From: Micromonospora echinospora
GTDB taxonomy: Bacteria; Actinomycetota; Actinomycetes; Mycobacteriales; Micromonosporaceae
NCBI RefSeq assembly: GCF_900091495.1
Contig: NZ_LT607413.1
Span: 6,959,001-7,023,000 of the forward strand
Direction: 5' to 3'
DNA length: 64,000 nt
Shown: positions 52,338-60,903 of the stretch, piece by piece
How positions within the stretch are numbered: position 1 is the first letter of the stretch
Layout of the letters: the number at the start of each line of letters is the position of its first letter
Program-made: the position numbers and the translations under genes
Notes under the pieces: model-generated
Seen by the model: only the letters and a program-made list of their open reading frames with translations
What the model was told of the DNA's origin: nothing
Database searches by the model: none

Positions 52338-53407
52338 CAGCCGCGCGCCCTCCGCCGGTGCAGCAGCACCACGAACGCGGGCACGCCGAGCAGCGCGGTC
52401 AGCACACCGACCGGCAGTTCCCGGGGCGCGAAGAGGGTTCGCGCGGCGGTGTCCACCCAGACCAGGAAGATCGCGCCGGCCAGCACCACGGCGGGCAGCA
52501 GCCGCCGGTGGTCCGCCCCGGTGAGGAACCGGACGGCGTGCGGCAGGATCAGCCCGACGAAGCCGATCGCTCCGCTGATCGCGACCAGCACGGCGGTGAG
52601 CAGGGCGGTCGCCACCAGCAGCAGCCAGCGGACCCGGCCGACCGGCACGCCGAGGGCGGCGGCGGCGTCCTCGCCGAAGGCGAACGCGTTGAGCAGCCGG
52701 GCGTACGCCGCCACCAGGGCGAGCACCGCCACCAGGATCGGGGTGGCCCAGGCCAGCGCCGACCAGTCGACCCGGGCCATCGAGCCGGAGAGCCAGAAGG
52801 TGATGCTCTGGGTGGCGTGCGGTTCGGCGACCCAGATGATGACGAACGAGGTCGCGGCGGCGCAGAGTTGGGCGACGGCCACCCCGGCGAGCACCACCCG
52901 GGTGGGATCCAGGGCGCCGCGCAGGCCGGCCACCGCGATCACCGCCAGGAACGCGGCGAGCGCGCCGACCAGCGCGCCGCCGGTCAGCGAGGCGATCCCG
53001 CCGCCGAGCCCGACGACGAGGACCGCGACCGCGCCGAGCGACGCCCCGGAGGAGACCCCGAGCAGGTACGGGTCGGCCAGCGGGTTGCGGGTGACGGTCT
53101 GCATCACCGCGCCGACCGCCGCCAGTCCCGCCCCGACCACCGCCGCGCCGAGCACCCGGGGCAGCCGCAGCCGCCAGACGATGTGCTCGCGCAGCAGCGG
53201 CACGTCGGAGTGGACCAGGCCCAGCCGGTCGCCGACCACCGTCCACACGGTACCGATCGAGATGTCGGCCGGACCGACGGTGACCGCCGCGCCGATCGAG
53301 GCCACCAGCGCCACCAGCAGCCCGCCCACCAGCAGGGCCGCTCCGGCCGGGTGGCGGGGCCGGACCCCGGCCGGGGTGGGAAGGGTCGGGGCGGTGGTGG
53401 TGGTCAG
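52337..53407 (-). CDS. btuC: BtuC-like ABC permease (FecCD family), probable CTG start
   Basis: 356 residues from 53407 with about ten helices. The FecCD signatures are GAVMQTVTRNPLADPYLLGVSSGASLGA (about 90-118) and GAIGFVGLILPHAVR (about 255-270). No ATG or GTG lies between the binding-protein stop and the first helix. CTG 53407 overlaps that stop (CTGA) and has GAGGGGG upstream, and all other junctions of this operon overlap, so CTG is proposed. An internal GTG in the first helix is the alternative. Confidence 0.85.
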   Translation of the reverse strand: MTTTTAPTLPTPAGVRPRHPAGAALLVGGLLVALVASIGAAVTVGPADISIGTVWTVVGDRLGLVHSDVPLLREHIVWRLRLPRVLGAAVVGAGLAAVGAVMQTVTRNPLADPYLLGVSSGASLGAVAVLVVGLGGGIASLTGGALVGALAAFLAVIAVAGLRGALDPTRVVLAGVAVAQLCAAATSFVIIWVAEPHATQSITFWLSGSMARVDWSALAWATPILVAVLALVAAYARLLNAFAFGEDAAAALGVPVGRVRWLLLVATALLTAVLVAISGAIGFVGLILPHAVRFLTGADHRRLLPAVVLAGAIFLVWVDTAARTLFAPRELPVGVLTALLGVPAFVVLLHRRRARG

Positions 53408-54420
53408 CGTCCGGCCCCCTCGCCGAGCCCGGCGACGCCCTCGGCGAGCGCCTCGACACCGAGCACGATCCGCACCCCGGCGGAGGTGGACGAGAAGGGG
53501 ATGACCACGAACCGCTGCCCCGTCACCGCCCCGAGGTGCCGCAGGGTGGCGTGGCCGGTCAGGAAGGTCCGCTTCGCGGCGGCGGTGTCCCAGGTCGCGT
53601 CGACCAGCACGATGACGTCGGGATCGCGGTCGGCGACCGTCTCCCAGCCGCTGTCCGCCCACGACCCGGTCAGGTCGGCGAAGGCGTTGGTGACGCCGGC
53701 CGCCGACATGATCATGCCGGGGCCGCCGCAGCAGGCTCCCACGCTCGGGGCGTCGATGCCCGCGTCCCACCAGAGCACGGAGAGCTTCGCGGCGTCGTCG
53801 ATCCGGTCCGCTGCGGCGGCGAGCCGGGTCCGCTGGTCGGCGATGAGCTTCTCGGCCCGCTCGGGGACGCCGAAGATGGCCGCGATGTCGCGGATCTCGG
53901 TGAACACGTGGTCGGTGGTGAGTTTCGCCGGCCGGTGCGGCGCCGGGCAGCCGGCCGGGGAGAGGTACGAGCCGACGCCGAGTTTCGCCAGTTCGGCCCG
54001 GTCACCGGCCCCCTCGTCGCCGAAGGCGCTCTGGAAGGAGCCGTAGACGAAGTCCGGCTCCGCCTCCAGCAACTTCTCCCGGGCCGGGTACTCCTTGGCC
54101 AGCACCGGCACCGTGGCGTACGCGTCGGCGTACTCGGGCAGGATCGCGTCGTCCAGGTACGCCGTCCCGGCCATCCGGTCGGCCAGGCCCAGGGCCAGCA
54201 TGATCTCGGTGGCCGGCTGGTTCAGGGTCACCGCCCGCTTCGGCGGCGCGGCCACGGTGACCGGCGTGCCGCAGTTGGTCACGCGCACCGGGGCGGCCGA
54301 CGTCGGGGCGGTCGCGGGGTCGTCGTCCGCGCCGGCACAGCCGCCGAGCAGGAGGACCAGGGCGGTCAGGGGCGCGGCGGCACGCCGGGACAGGGTGGAC
54401 CAGACAGCACGCTCGCGCAT
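53404..54420 (-). CDS. btuF: BtuF-like substrate-binding lipoprotein (FecB/TroA type)
   Basis: 338 residues. A signal peptide with lipobox LLGGCAG (Cys about 28) precedes a class III binding protein. Visible elements are RAVTLNQPATEIMLALGLADRM, LEAEPDFVYGSF, the helix-rich linker region and DPDVIVLVDATW. ATG 54420 has GGAAGG upstream; the reading frame extends into the riboswitch but is not coding there. It is the first gene of the five-gene operon. The binding pocket contains ACCGGPG, an unusual Cys pair. Siderophore binding is a lesser alternative. Confidence 0.88.
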   Translation of the reverse strand: MRERAVWSTLSRRAAAPLTALVLLLGGCAGADDDPATAPTSAAPVRVTNCGTPVTVAAPPKRAVTLNQPATEIMLALGLADRMAGTAYLDDAILPEYADAYATVPVLAKEYPAREKLLEAEPDFVYGSFQSAFGDEGAGDRAELAKLGVGSYLSPAGCPAPHRPAKLTTDHVFTEIRDIAAIFGVPERAEKLIADQRTRLAAAADRIDDAAKLSVLWWDAGIDAPSVGACCGGPGMIMSAAGVTNAFADLTGSWADSGWETVADRDPDVIVLVDATWDTAAAKRTFLTGHATLRHLGAVTGQRFVVIPFSSTSAGVRIVLGVEALAEGVAGLGEGAGR

Positions 54421-54462
54421 CGGGATCGCCTTCCAGCACCTCGTGGACGGTTCGTCACAGTG

Positions 54463-54620
54463 CCGTGGCCGGTCTCCTGGCTGACGGGTGGTGCGTCCGT
54501 GGCCGGCCTTCCCAGGCGTACGCCCAGTGGCCTCTCTGACGACGAGGGTCGCGGACTTCCCGATCACAGTGGCGAGGGCCGCGCCGGCATCTCACCGGCT
54601 TCCCGAGCACCACGGCAGCG
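54463..54620 (-). ncRNA. Cobalamin riboswitch
   Basis: On the minus strand the leader reads GGTGCTCGGGAAGCCGGTGA ... GGCCACTGGG (the B12 box GCCACTG) ... TGGGAAGGCCGGCC ... GTCAGCCAGGAGACCGGCC, the ordered conserved elements of the AdoCbl riboswitch. It ends about 43 nt before the btuF-like start. A promoter is possible just upstream (-35 GTGACA 54652-54647, -10 TACTGT 54628-54623). 54629-54796 holds nothing else I can support. Confidence 0.88.
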
Positions 54621-54796
54621 TCACAGTAGCCCTTGCTCCTCCGGAGTGTCACGGTGACGAACGCCACGCCGATGATCGACATATCGGTCCACGGCGGACG
54701 ACCGGCGCGCCGGATGCCGCAGCGGACGTCGGCCGGGCGGCGGCCGCGCGTACCGGCGGCCCGGCCCGGGCGTCCGGGCTGGACACCCGCTGCGGA

Positions 54797-55423
54797 TCAG
54801 CGGCCGGTCAGCGCGCGGAGCAGGCTGCGGATGGCGTCGCGCAGGTCGGCGCGGCTCTCCTCGGTGCCGGGGGTCGGCGCGCTCAGCCCGCCGGTGCCGA
54901 CCAGCCGGTCGAAGAGCAGGCCGTCGACGAAGGCGAGGAACTGGTCGCCCTGCCGGTCCGGGTTCGCCGCACCGGCTCGGGCGAGGATGTCGCGCGCCTG
55001 TTCCCGCATGACGGTGCCGTGCTCGAGGATCTGCCGCAGCTCGTGGTGGTGGGTGGCCTCCAGTTGGCAGGAGTACCGGGCCAGGACCCGGGCGCGGCCG
55101 GCGCTCAGCCAGGTGTCGAAGAGCGCGGCGATGCCGGTGGCGAGGCGGTCGAGGTCGGCCGGGGTGACCGGCGGCCGCTCTCCGGCGGGTGCGTCGACCG
55201 GCAGCCGGCGGGCGGCGAAGTCGACGCGGTTCAGGTCGACCAGACGCTGCACCACCGCCTCCACCAGGGCGCGGCGGGTCCGCAGGTACGCCGACGTGGT
55301 GCCGGCCGGCATGTCGGCCCGGGCGTCGACCGCCCGGTGGGTGAGCCCGCGCATCCCCCGCTCGGCGATCAGCGCGATGGCCGCGTCCGCCAGCAGTTCA
55401 ACCCGTTTTGCCCGGCCTATCAC
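54797..55423 (-). CDS. TetR-family regulator facing a FAD monooxygenase remnant
   Basis: 208 residues. HTH at about 13-52 (ALIAERGMRGLTHRAVDARADMPAGTTSAYL), then a helical regulatory domain with a His-rich patch (THHHELRQ). GTG 55423 has GGGAGGGGG upstream. It is divergent from the broken FAD gene across 66 nt containing a perfect dyad. It is intact although its probable target is not. Confidence 0.88.
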   Translation of the reverse strand: MIGRAKRVELLADAAIALIAERGMRGLTHRAVDARADMPAGTTSAYLRTRRALVEAVVQRLVDLNRVDFAARRLPVDAPAGERPPVTPADLDRLATGIAALFDTWLSAGRARVLARYSCQLEATHHHELRQILEHGTVMREQARDILARAGAANPDRQGDQFLAFVDGLLFDRLVGTGGLSAPTPGTEESRADLRDAIRSLLRALTGR

Positions 55424-55462
55424 TGCGCCCCCTCCCTGGTGGTCCGTCGCCGTAGTATGGCT

Positions 55463-55478
55463 TTCTACACCTGTAGAA
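55463..55478. promoter_or_regulatory. TetR operator TTCTACA-CC-TGTAGAA
   Basis: A perfect 7-bp inverted repeat with a 2-nt spacer sits 40 nt from the TetR start and 12 nt from the FAD remnant start. It has the typical form of operators for TetR regulators paired with FAD monooxygenases. Confidence 0.7.
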
Positions 55479-55489
55479 GGGTGGCGGGC

Positions 55490-55789
55490 GTGAGAGGTTC
55501 TCAGGCGGTGGTGGTCGGTGGTGGCATCGGTGGCCTCGCCACGGCGGTCGGGCTGCTCCGGGCCGGATGGCGGGTGACCATCCTGGAACGGGCCGCAGAA
55601 GCCGGCAGGGTGGGTGCCGGGCTCACCATGATGGCCAACGCGCTGCGCGCGCTCGGGGTCCACCGGGTCGACCCGCGCCGGATCCTGCGGGAGGCGCTGC
55701 CGGCGGACATTCTGCACGGCGGCGCGGAGGTGCTGGCGGTACACGGTGACGACCGGGGAGCCGAGGTCGACGTCCGCACGCCGGTGTGA
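55490..55789 (+). pseudogene. Truncated FAD-dependent monooxygenase
   Basis: 99 codons from GTG 55490. The N-terminus AVVVGGGIGGLATAVGLLRAG, with Glu at the end of the second strand (ILERA), is a FAD-binding Rossmann motif, followed by GLTMMANALRALGV. It then jumps to VDPRRILREALPADILHGGAEV, which in full-length enzymes lies about 50 residues further on. The frame ends at 55789, whereas full-length members have about 380-400 residues. This indicates an internal deletion plus loss of the C-terminal three quarters. The intact operator suggests a recent decay. Confidence 0.75.
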
Positions 55790-55839
55790 CCCGCCACCGC
55801 CGCCGCCCGGTGGAGGGGACCGGGCGGCGGCGGTCGGCG

Positions 55840-56682
55840 TCAGAGCACGTGTTCCCGGTAGCCCCGGACGGAGGCGTCCAGCACCTCCCGGCCGGGGCGG
55901 GCCCACACGTCGGCGTGGAAGACCTCCACCTCGATCGGGCCGGTGTAGCCGGCGGCGTCCACCGCCCTTCGCAGCCGGCGCAGGTCGATGCAGCCCTCGC
56001 CGGGCAGGGCCCGCCCGAGCAGCACCCCCTCCGGCAACGGGGTGGTCCAGTCGCACACCTGGAACGCCGCGATCCGGTCCCCGGCCCGCGCGATCTGGTG
56101 GTAGACCGTGTCGTCCCACCAGACGTGGTACGCGTCCACCACCACCCCAACCGTGCCGGGCTCGAACCGTTCGGCGATGTCGAGGGCCTGGCCGAGGGTG
56201 GCGATCACGCACCGGTCCGCGCAGAACATCGGGTGCAGCGGTTCGATGGCGAGGGTCACCCCGGCCGCGGCGGCGTGCGGGGCCAGCTCGGCGATCCCGT
56301 CGGCGACCCGCTGCCGGGCGCCGTCGAGGTCGCGGCTGCCCGGGGGCAGCCCGCCCGCGACCAGCACCAGCACCGGGCAGTCCAGGGTGGCCGCCTCCTC
56401 GATGGCCCGCAGGTTCTCCGTCCGCCAGTCGTCGGCGGTGAAGAACCCGCCGCGGCAGAGCGAGGTGACGGTGAGTCCGGCGGCCCGGACGAGGCGTGCG
56501 GCCCGTTGCGCGCCGTACTCACCGACCGGTTCGCGCCACAGTCCGATGCCGGGTACGCCCGCGTCGACACAGCCGGCGACCGCCTCTTCGAGAGGCCAGT
56601 GCTTGGCGGTCGCCTGGTTGAAGGAGAACCGGGCCAGCCCCGCCGCGTGGCCGACGTCCGGCACGACCTGCGGGGCGGTCAC
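55840..56682 (-). CDS. Sugar phosphate isomerase/epimerase (xylose-isomerase-like TIM barrel)
   Basis: 280-residue TIM barrel of the AP-endonuclease-2 family. Putative metal ligands are in TLAIEPLHPMF (Glu), VVDAYHVWWD (Asp, His) and IEVEVF (Glu). GTG 56682 overlaps the DUF993 stop (GTGA) with GGAG upstream. It is the last gene of the Gfo/Idh-DUF993-isomerase operon. It probably isomerises or epimerises a keto-sugar; the substrate is unknown. Confidence 0.88.
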   Translation of the reverse strand: MTAPQVVPDVGHAAGLARFSFNQATAKHWPLEEAVAGCVDAGVPGIGLWREPVGEYGAQRAARLVRAAGLTVTSLCRGGFFTADDWRTENLRAIEEAATLDCPVLVLVAGGLPPGSRDLDGARQRVADGIAELAPHAAAAGVTLAIEPLHPMFCADRCVIATLGQALDIAERFEPGTVGVVVDAYHVWWDDTVYHQIARAGDRIAAFQVCDWTTPLPEGVLLGRALPGEGCIDLRRLRRAVDAAGYTGPIEVEVFHADVWARPGREVLDASVRGYREHVL

Positions 56683-57830
56683 TGGGCCACTCCGGCGACG
56701 GTGAAGAAGGCCCGGGCCCGCGCGGCGGCCCGTTCGGCGTCGGGCAGCAGTCCGGCACGGTCGGCGAGGACGAGCAGCCGGGCCAGGTGCGCCGGGGACC
56801 GGCCGGCCTGCTGCCCGGCGACCATGGTGAAGTGCTCCTGGTGGCCGGTGAGCCAGGCCAGGAAGACGATCCCGGTCTTGTAGTGCCAGGTGGGGGCACC
56901 GAACAGGTGTCGGGCCAGCGGCACGGTCGGCGCCATGATCCGCTCGTACGTGTCGAGGTCCCCGGCGTCCAGGGCGGCCAGCGCCGCTCCGGCGGCCGGG
57001 GCGATGGCGGCGAAGATCCCCAGCAGGGCGTCGGAGTACCCCTGCTCGTCGCCCCGGATCAGTTCCGGGTAGTGGAAGTCGTCGCCGGTGTAGAGGCGCA
57101 CCCCGGCGGGCAGCCGGCGACGCAGGGCGATCTCGCGGCCGGCGTCGAGCAGGGAGACCTTGATGCCGTCGACCTTGTCGGCGTGGTCCTTGACGAGCTG
57201 GACCACGGTGTCGGCGGCCAGGTCCAGGTCGGTGGCGCCCCAGTAGCCGTGAAGCGCGGGGTCGAACATGTCGCCGAGCCAGTGCAGCACCACCGGCTCG
57301 TCGCTGGCCGCCAGCAGTTCGGAGTAGACGGTCAGGTAGTCGTCGGCGCTGGTCGCCGCCGCGGCGAGGTGCCGGCTGCACATCAGCACCGGGCGGGCCC
57401 CCGCGGTCAGCACCTCCTCCAGCTGGGCGCGGTACGCGGCGGTCAGCTCGGCCACCGGGTAGCTGCCCGGGGGGAGGTGGTCGGTGTTGACCCCGGCGAC
57501 GATCCGCCCGCCGACGGACCGGGCCTCGGCGGCGCTGCGGCGGATCAGCTCGCGGGTGGCCGCGTGGTCGAGTCCCATGCCCCGCTGGGCGGTGTCCATC
57601 GCCTCGGCGACCCCGAAGCCGTGGGCCCAGAGGTGGTGGCGGAAGGCCAGGGTGGTCTCCCAGTCCAGGGCGGCCGGGGCGCCGGGGACGTTCTCGGCGG
57701 TGGGGTCGGCGACCACGTGCGCGGCGGCGTACGCGATCCGGGAGGTCGGTGGGCCGGCGGGGCGGGCGAACCCGGCCCCGCCGCCGAGCCGGTACGTCTC
57801 GCCGCCCGGCAGCCGCACCTCGACGGTCAT
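56679..57830 (-). CDS. DUF993 family, aldolase-like (DHDPS superfamily)
   Basis: 383 residues. TIM-barrel protein of the DUF993 family. DGIKVSLLD places Lys224 where the Schiff-base lysine of the dihydrodipicolinate-synthase superfamily lies, and TGDDFHYPELIRGD follows. ATG 57830 overlaps the stop of the Gfo/Idh gene (ATGA). It may cleave or dehydrate an oxidised sugar made by the neighbouring dehydrogenase. No activity for this family is known to me with certainty. Confidence 0.82.
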   Translation of the reverse strand: MTVEVRLPGGETYRLGGGAGFARPAGPPTSRIAYAAAHVVADPTAENVPGAPAALDWETTLAFRHHLWAHGFGVAEAMDTAQRGMGLDHAATRELIRRSAAEARSVGGRIVAGVNTDHLPPGSYPVAELTAAYRAQLEEVLTAGARPVLMCSRHLAAAATSADDYLTVYSELLAASDEPVVLHWLGDMFDPALHGYWGATDLDLAADTVVQLVKDHADKVDGIKVSLLDAGREIALRRRLPAGVRLYTGDDFHYPELIRGDEQGYSDALLGIFAAIAPAAGAALAALDAGDLDTYERIMAPTVPLARHLFGAPTWHYKTGIVFLAWLTGHQEHFTMVAGQQAGRSPAHLARLLVLADRAGLLPDAERAAARARAFFTVAGVAQ

Positions 57831-58978
57831 CGGTCCAGCTCCGGCACCTCGACCCGGCGGCCCTCGCGGGCCGAGACCAGGCCCAGCTCGGCCATCTGCA
57901 CCCCGCGTGCCCCGGCGAGGAAGTCCCAGCGGAACGGCTCGCCGGCGACGACGTGCCGCAGGAACGCCTCCCACTGCACCTTGAAGCCGTTGTCGAACTC
58001 CTCGTTGTCCGGCACCTCGGTCCACTGGGACCGGAAGTCCTCGGTCACCGGCAGGTCCGGGTTCCAGACCGGCTTCGGGGTGACCGCCCGGTGCTGGATC
58101 TTGCAGCCCCGCAGCCCGGCGACCGCGCTGCCCTCGGTGCCGTCGACCTGGAACTCGACGAGCTCGTCGCGGTTGACCCGGACGCACCAGGAGGAGTTGA
58201 GCTGGGCGACGATCCCGCCGGCCAGTTCGAAGATGCCGTACGCGGCGTCGTCGGCGGTGGCCGGGTAGGAGTTGCCGGACTCGTCGACCCGGCGCGGGAT
58301 GTGCGTGGCGATGACCGTGGTGACCGCCTTGACCTCGCCGAAGAGCTCCTCCAGCACGTACTGCCAGTGCGGGAACATGTCGACGACGATGCCGCCGCCG
58401 TCCTCGGCGCGGTAGTTCCAGGAGGGACGCTGGGCGGGCTGCCAGTCGCCCTCGAAGACCCAGTAGCCGAACTCGCCGCGTACCGACAGGATCCGGCCGA
58501 AGAAGCCGCCGTCGATGAGCCGCTTGAGTTTGCGCAGGCCGGGCAGGAAGAGCTTGTCCTGGACCACTCCGGTGCGCAGCCCGGCGGCGCTCGCGGCGCG
58601 GGCCAGCTCCAGCGCGCCGGAGCTGGTCTCGGCGAGGGGCTTCTCGGTGTAGATATGCTTACCGGCGTCGATGGCCTGCCGGATCGCCTTCTCCCTCTGC
58701 TGGGTCACCTGCGCGTCGAAGTAGATCTTGACGTCGTCGCGGGCCAGCGCCGCGCTCAGGTCGGTGGTCCAGTCGGCCAGACCGTGGCGCTCCGCGATCT
58801 CGCGGAGCCGGGTCTCGCTCCGGCCCACGAGCACCGGCTCCGGCCAGACGGTGGTGCCGTCGTCCAGCGGGACGCCGCCCTGCTCACGGATGGCGAGCAG
58901 GGAGCGGACGAGGTGCTGGCGGTACCCCATCCGGCCGGTGACGCCGTTGAGGATGATGCCGATCGGCCTGCGGGTCAT
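57827..58978 (-). CDS. Gfo/Idh/MocA-family sugar dehydrogenase
   Basis: 383 residues. The N-terminal Rossmann fold reads IGIILNGVTGRMGYRQHLVRS, with VLVGRSETRL for the second strand. HIYTEKPLAETSSGALELA holds the conserved EKP lysine. The C-terminal oxidoreductase domain includes GIVVDMFPHWQYVLEELFG, with an Asp and His in the positions expected of catalytic residues. First gene of the operon, with a LacI-type operator about 20-35 nt upstream. It oxidises or reduces a sugar or inositol-like substrate. Confidence 0.9.
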   Translation of the reverse strand: MTRRPIGIILNGVTGRMGYRQHLVRSLLAIREQGGVPLDDGTTVWPEPVLVGRSETRLREIAERHGLADWTTDLSAALARDDVKIYFDAQVTQQREKAIRQAIDAGKHIYTEKPLAETSSGALELARAASAAGLRTGVVQDKLFLPGLRKLKRLIDGGFFGRILSVRGEFGYWVFEGDWQPAQRPSWNYRAEDGGGIVVDMFPHWQYVLEELFGEVKAVTTVIATHIPRRVDESGNSYPATADDAAYGIFELAGGIVAQLNSSWCVRVNRDELVEFQVDGTEGSAVAGLRGCKIQHRAVTPKPVWNPDLPVTEDFRSQWTEVPDNEEFDNGFKVQWEAFLRHVVAGEPFRWDFLAGARGVQMAELGLVSAREGRRVEVPELDR

Positions 58979-58996
58979 GATCTTCCTTCCACCTCA

Positions 58997-59010
58997 GGCA
59001 AGCGCTTTCC
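58997..59010. promoter_or_regulatory. LacI-type operator GGAAAGCGCTTGCC
   Basis: Minus-strand GGAAAGCGCTTGCC, centred on CG with the 8-bp core AAGCGCTT (59000-59007), closely resembles LacI/CcpA-family operators. It lies 19 nt upstream of the Gfo/Idh start and about 160 nt upstream of the divergent LacI gene. Confidence 0.7.
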
Positions 59011-59171
59011 CAAGCAGGGTATGGGCCGCCGACCCGCCGGGCAAGGCCTTTCCCCGGCCCGTTGCCCCGGCGTGCCGGAGCTCACGCGGCTGGGACCGTC
59101 CCGGGCGCTGCGGTAACCTGGGGCCGCGCCTCACGGCGCGACCACATCAGCAGAGCAACTCGGGGGTGGCC

Positions 59172-60188
59172 ATGGCGACGCTGGCCGACGTCGCCCGGCG
59201 GGCCGGGGTCTCCCCCGCGACCGCATCGCGGGTTATCAACGGCAGCAGCAAGACCGTCACCGAGGAGCTGCGCGACCGGGTGCTGCGGGCGGTCGCCGAC
59301 CTCCGCTACGTCCCGAACGCCCACGCCCAGCTCCTGGCCCGTCCCCAGCGCAGCGTGGTCGGCGTCATCGTGCACGACGTCTCCGACCCGTACTTCGCCG
59401 AGATCACCCGGGGCCTGCAACGGGTCGCGACCGCCTGCGGCAAGCTGCTGATCATCTGCAACAGCTACCGCGACCCGGAACGGGAACTGGAGTACGTCGA
59501 CCTGCTACGCGGTCAGCAGGTCGCGGCGATGATCCTGGCCGGCTCCGGCTACCACGATCCGAGCTTCACCACCCGCCTCAACGAGCAGCTCGCCGCGTAC
59601 GAGGCGACCGGCGGCCGGGTCGCGGTGATCGGACGACACGAGCACGCCGGCGACGCGGTGATGCCGGCGAACGAGAACGGCGCCTACCTGCTCGCCCGGG
59701 AACTGCTCGCACTCGGTCACCGGCGGATCGGGGTGGTGGCCGGCCCCCGGCTGCTCACCACGACCACCGACCGGCTGGTCGGGTTGCGCCGCGCCCTCGC
59801 CGAACAGGATCTGTCCCTGCCCGAGGAGCAGATCCGCTACGCCGAGTTCGACCGGGACAGCGGAGCCGAGGCGACCGCCAGTCTCCTCGACGCGGTGCCC
59901 GACGTGACGGCGATCGTGGCGCTCAACGACTCCATGGCGGTCGGCGCGCTGTCGCTGCTGCGGGTCCGGGGCGTGGCCGTGCCCGACCAGGTCTCGGTCA
60001 CCGGCTTCGACGACATGCCGATCGCCCGTGACGTCACGCCGACCCTGACCACCGTCCGGCTTCCGCTGGTCGAGATGGGCGCGCGGGCGATGACCCTGGC
60101 GCTGGAGCCGGGCAAGGTCGGCGACCGGATCGAGGTGCTCGACGCCGGGGTGGTCCTGCGCGACAGCACCGCGCCGGCACCCGCCTGA
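59172..60188 (+). CDS. LacI-family regulator of the Gfo/Idh-DUF993 operon
   Basis: 338 residues. The HTH is ATLADVARRAGVSPATASRVIN, followed by a PBP-like sensor (VVGVIVHDVSDPYFAEITRG, ALNDSMAVGALSLL, TGFDDMPIARDVTPTLTTVRLP). ATG 59172 has GGGGTGG upstream; an in-frame GTG lies two codons earlier. It is divergent from the operon, which carries a matching operator, so repression of that operon is the simplest reading. Confidence 0.92.
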   Translation: MATLADVARRAGVSPATASRVINGSSKTVTEELRDRVLRAVADLRYVPNAHAQLLARPQRSVVGVIVHDVSDPYFAEITRGLQRVATACGKLLIICNSYRDPERELEYVDLLRGQQVAAMILAGSGYHDPSFTTRLNEQLAAYEATGGRVAVIGRHEHAGDAVMPANENGAYLLARELLALGHRRIGVVAGPRLLTTTTDRLVGLRRALAEQDLSLPEEQIRYAEFDRDSGAEATASLLDAVPDVTAIVALNDSMAVGALSLLRVRGVAVPDQVSVTGFDDMPIARDVTPTLTTVRLPLVEMGARAMTLALEPGKVGDRIEVLDAGVVLRDSTAPAPA

Positions 60189-60234
60189 CCGGCCGCTCGG
60201 CACCGGCGGGCTCGCCGACCGACGGCCGGCCGGT
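60188..60234. terminator. Possible hairpin between LacI and KDPG aldolase genes
   Basis: ACCGGCCG (60188-60195) can pair with CGGCCGGT (60227-60234), with a small GGCG/CGCC hairpin inside, between converging genes. It is weaker than the other terminators listed. Confidence 0.3.
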
Positions 60235-60294
60235 GTGGTCGGGCAGCAGTCCACGGCCGCCGCGTCCGGACGGCTCCCCCGGCCCCGGGGCGGC

Positions 60295-60903
60295 TCAGCC
60301 ACGGGCCAGTTCGGCGAGCCGGTCGATCTGCGCCGGGTCGGCCAACGCGGAGCCGACCGCCACCACCCGTACCCCGGCGGCGAGGAAGTCACCGGCGTTG
60401 CCGGCGTCGATCCCACCCGTGGCCACGAAGGACAGTTCGGGCAGAGGCCCGGCGACCGCGCGGAACCACTGCGGACCGAGGCTGGCGGCGGGGAACGCCT
60501 TGAGCCACCGCAGCCCGTGGTCCCGGGCCCGCTGCGCCTCGGTGGGGGTGGCCACCCCCGGCAGGTGTGGCAGGCCGCACCCGGTGGCGGCGTCCACCAC
60601 CGCCGGGTCGAAACCCGGCGCGACGGTGAACGCCGCCCCGGCGTCCGCGGCCTCGCGTACCTGCTCGACGGTGTAGACCGTGCCCGCCCCCACCCGGCGG
60701 TCCCGCTCCGCGCCGGCCTTCACCGCGGCCCGCAGGGCGGGCAGCGCGTCCGGGGTGCGCACCGGCACCTCCACCACGTCGATGCCCAGGTCCCAGGCCC
60801 GGCCGGCGAGCCGGACGGTCTCCTCCGCCGGCAGGTCGCGCAGGATCACCATCACCCGCGCGCGGCCGAAGACCGGGGCGAAGTCGTGCGGAGACATGGT
60901 CAT
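60295..60903 (-). CDS. eda: KDPG / 4-hydroxy-2-oxoglutarate aldolase
   Basis: 202-residue class I aldolase that splits 2-keto-3-deoxy-6-phosphogluconate into pyruvate and glyceraldehyde-3-phosphate. Motifs are VVEVPVRTPDAL (conserved Glu), GAGTVYTVEQV and the Schiff-base Lys135 in RWLKAFPAASLG, followed by SFVATGGID. ATG 60903 overlaps the stop of the kinase gene (ATGA); a second ATG at 60897 is equally placed for GAGAGG. It finishes the pathway begun by the KDG kinase. Confidence 0.92.
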   Translation of the reverse strand: MTMSPHDFAPVFGRARVMVILRDLPAEETVRLAGRAWDLGIDVVEVPVRTPDALPALRAAVKAGAERDRRVGAGTVYTVEQVREAADAGAAFTVAPGFDPAVVDAATGCGLPHLPGVATPTEAQRARDHGLRWLKAFPAASLGPQWFRAVAGPLPELSFVATGGIDAGNAGDFLAAGVRVVAVGSALADPAQIDRLAELARG

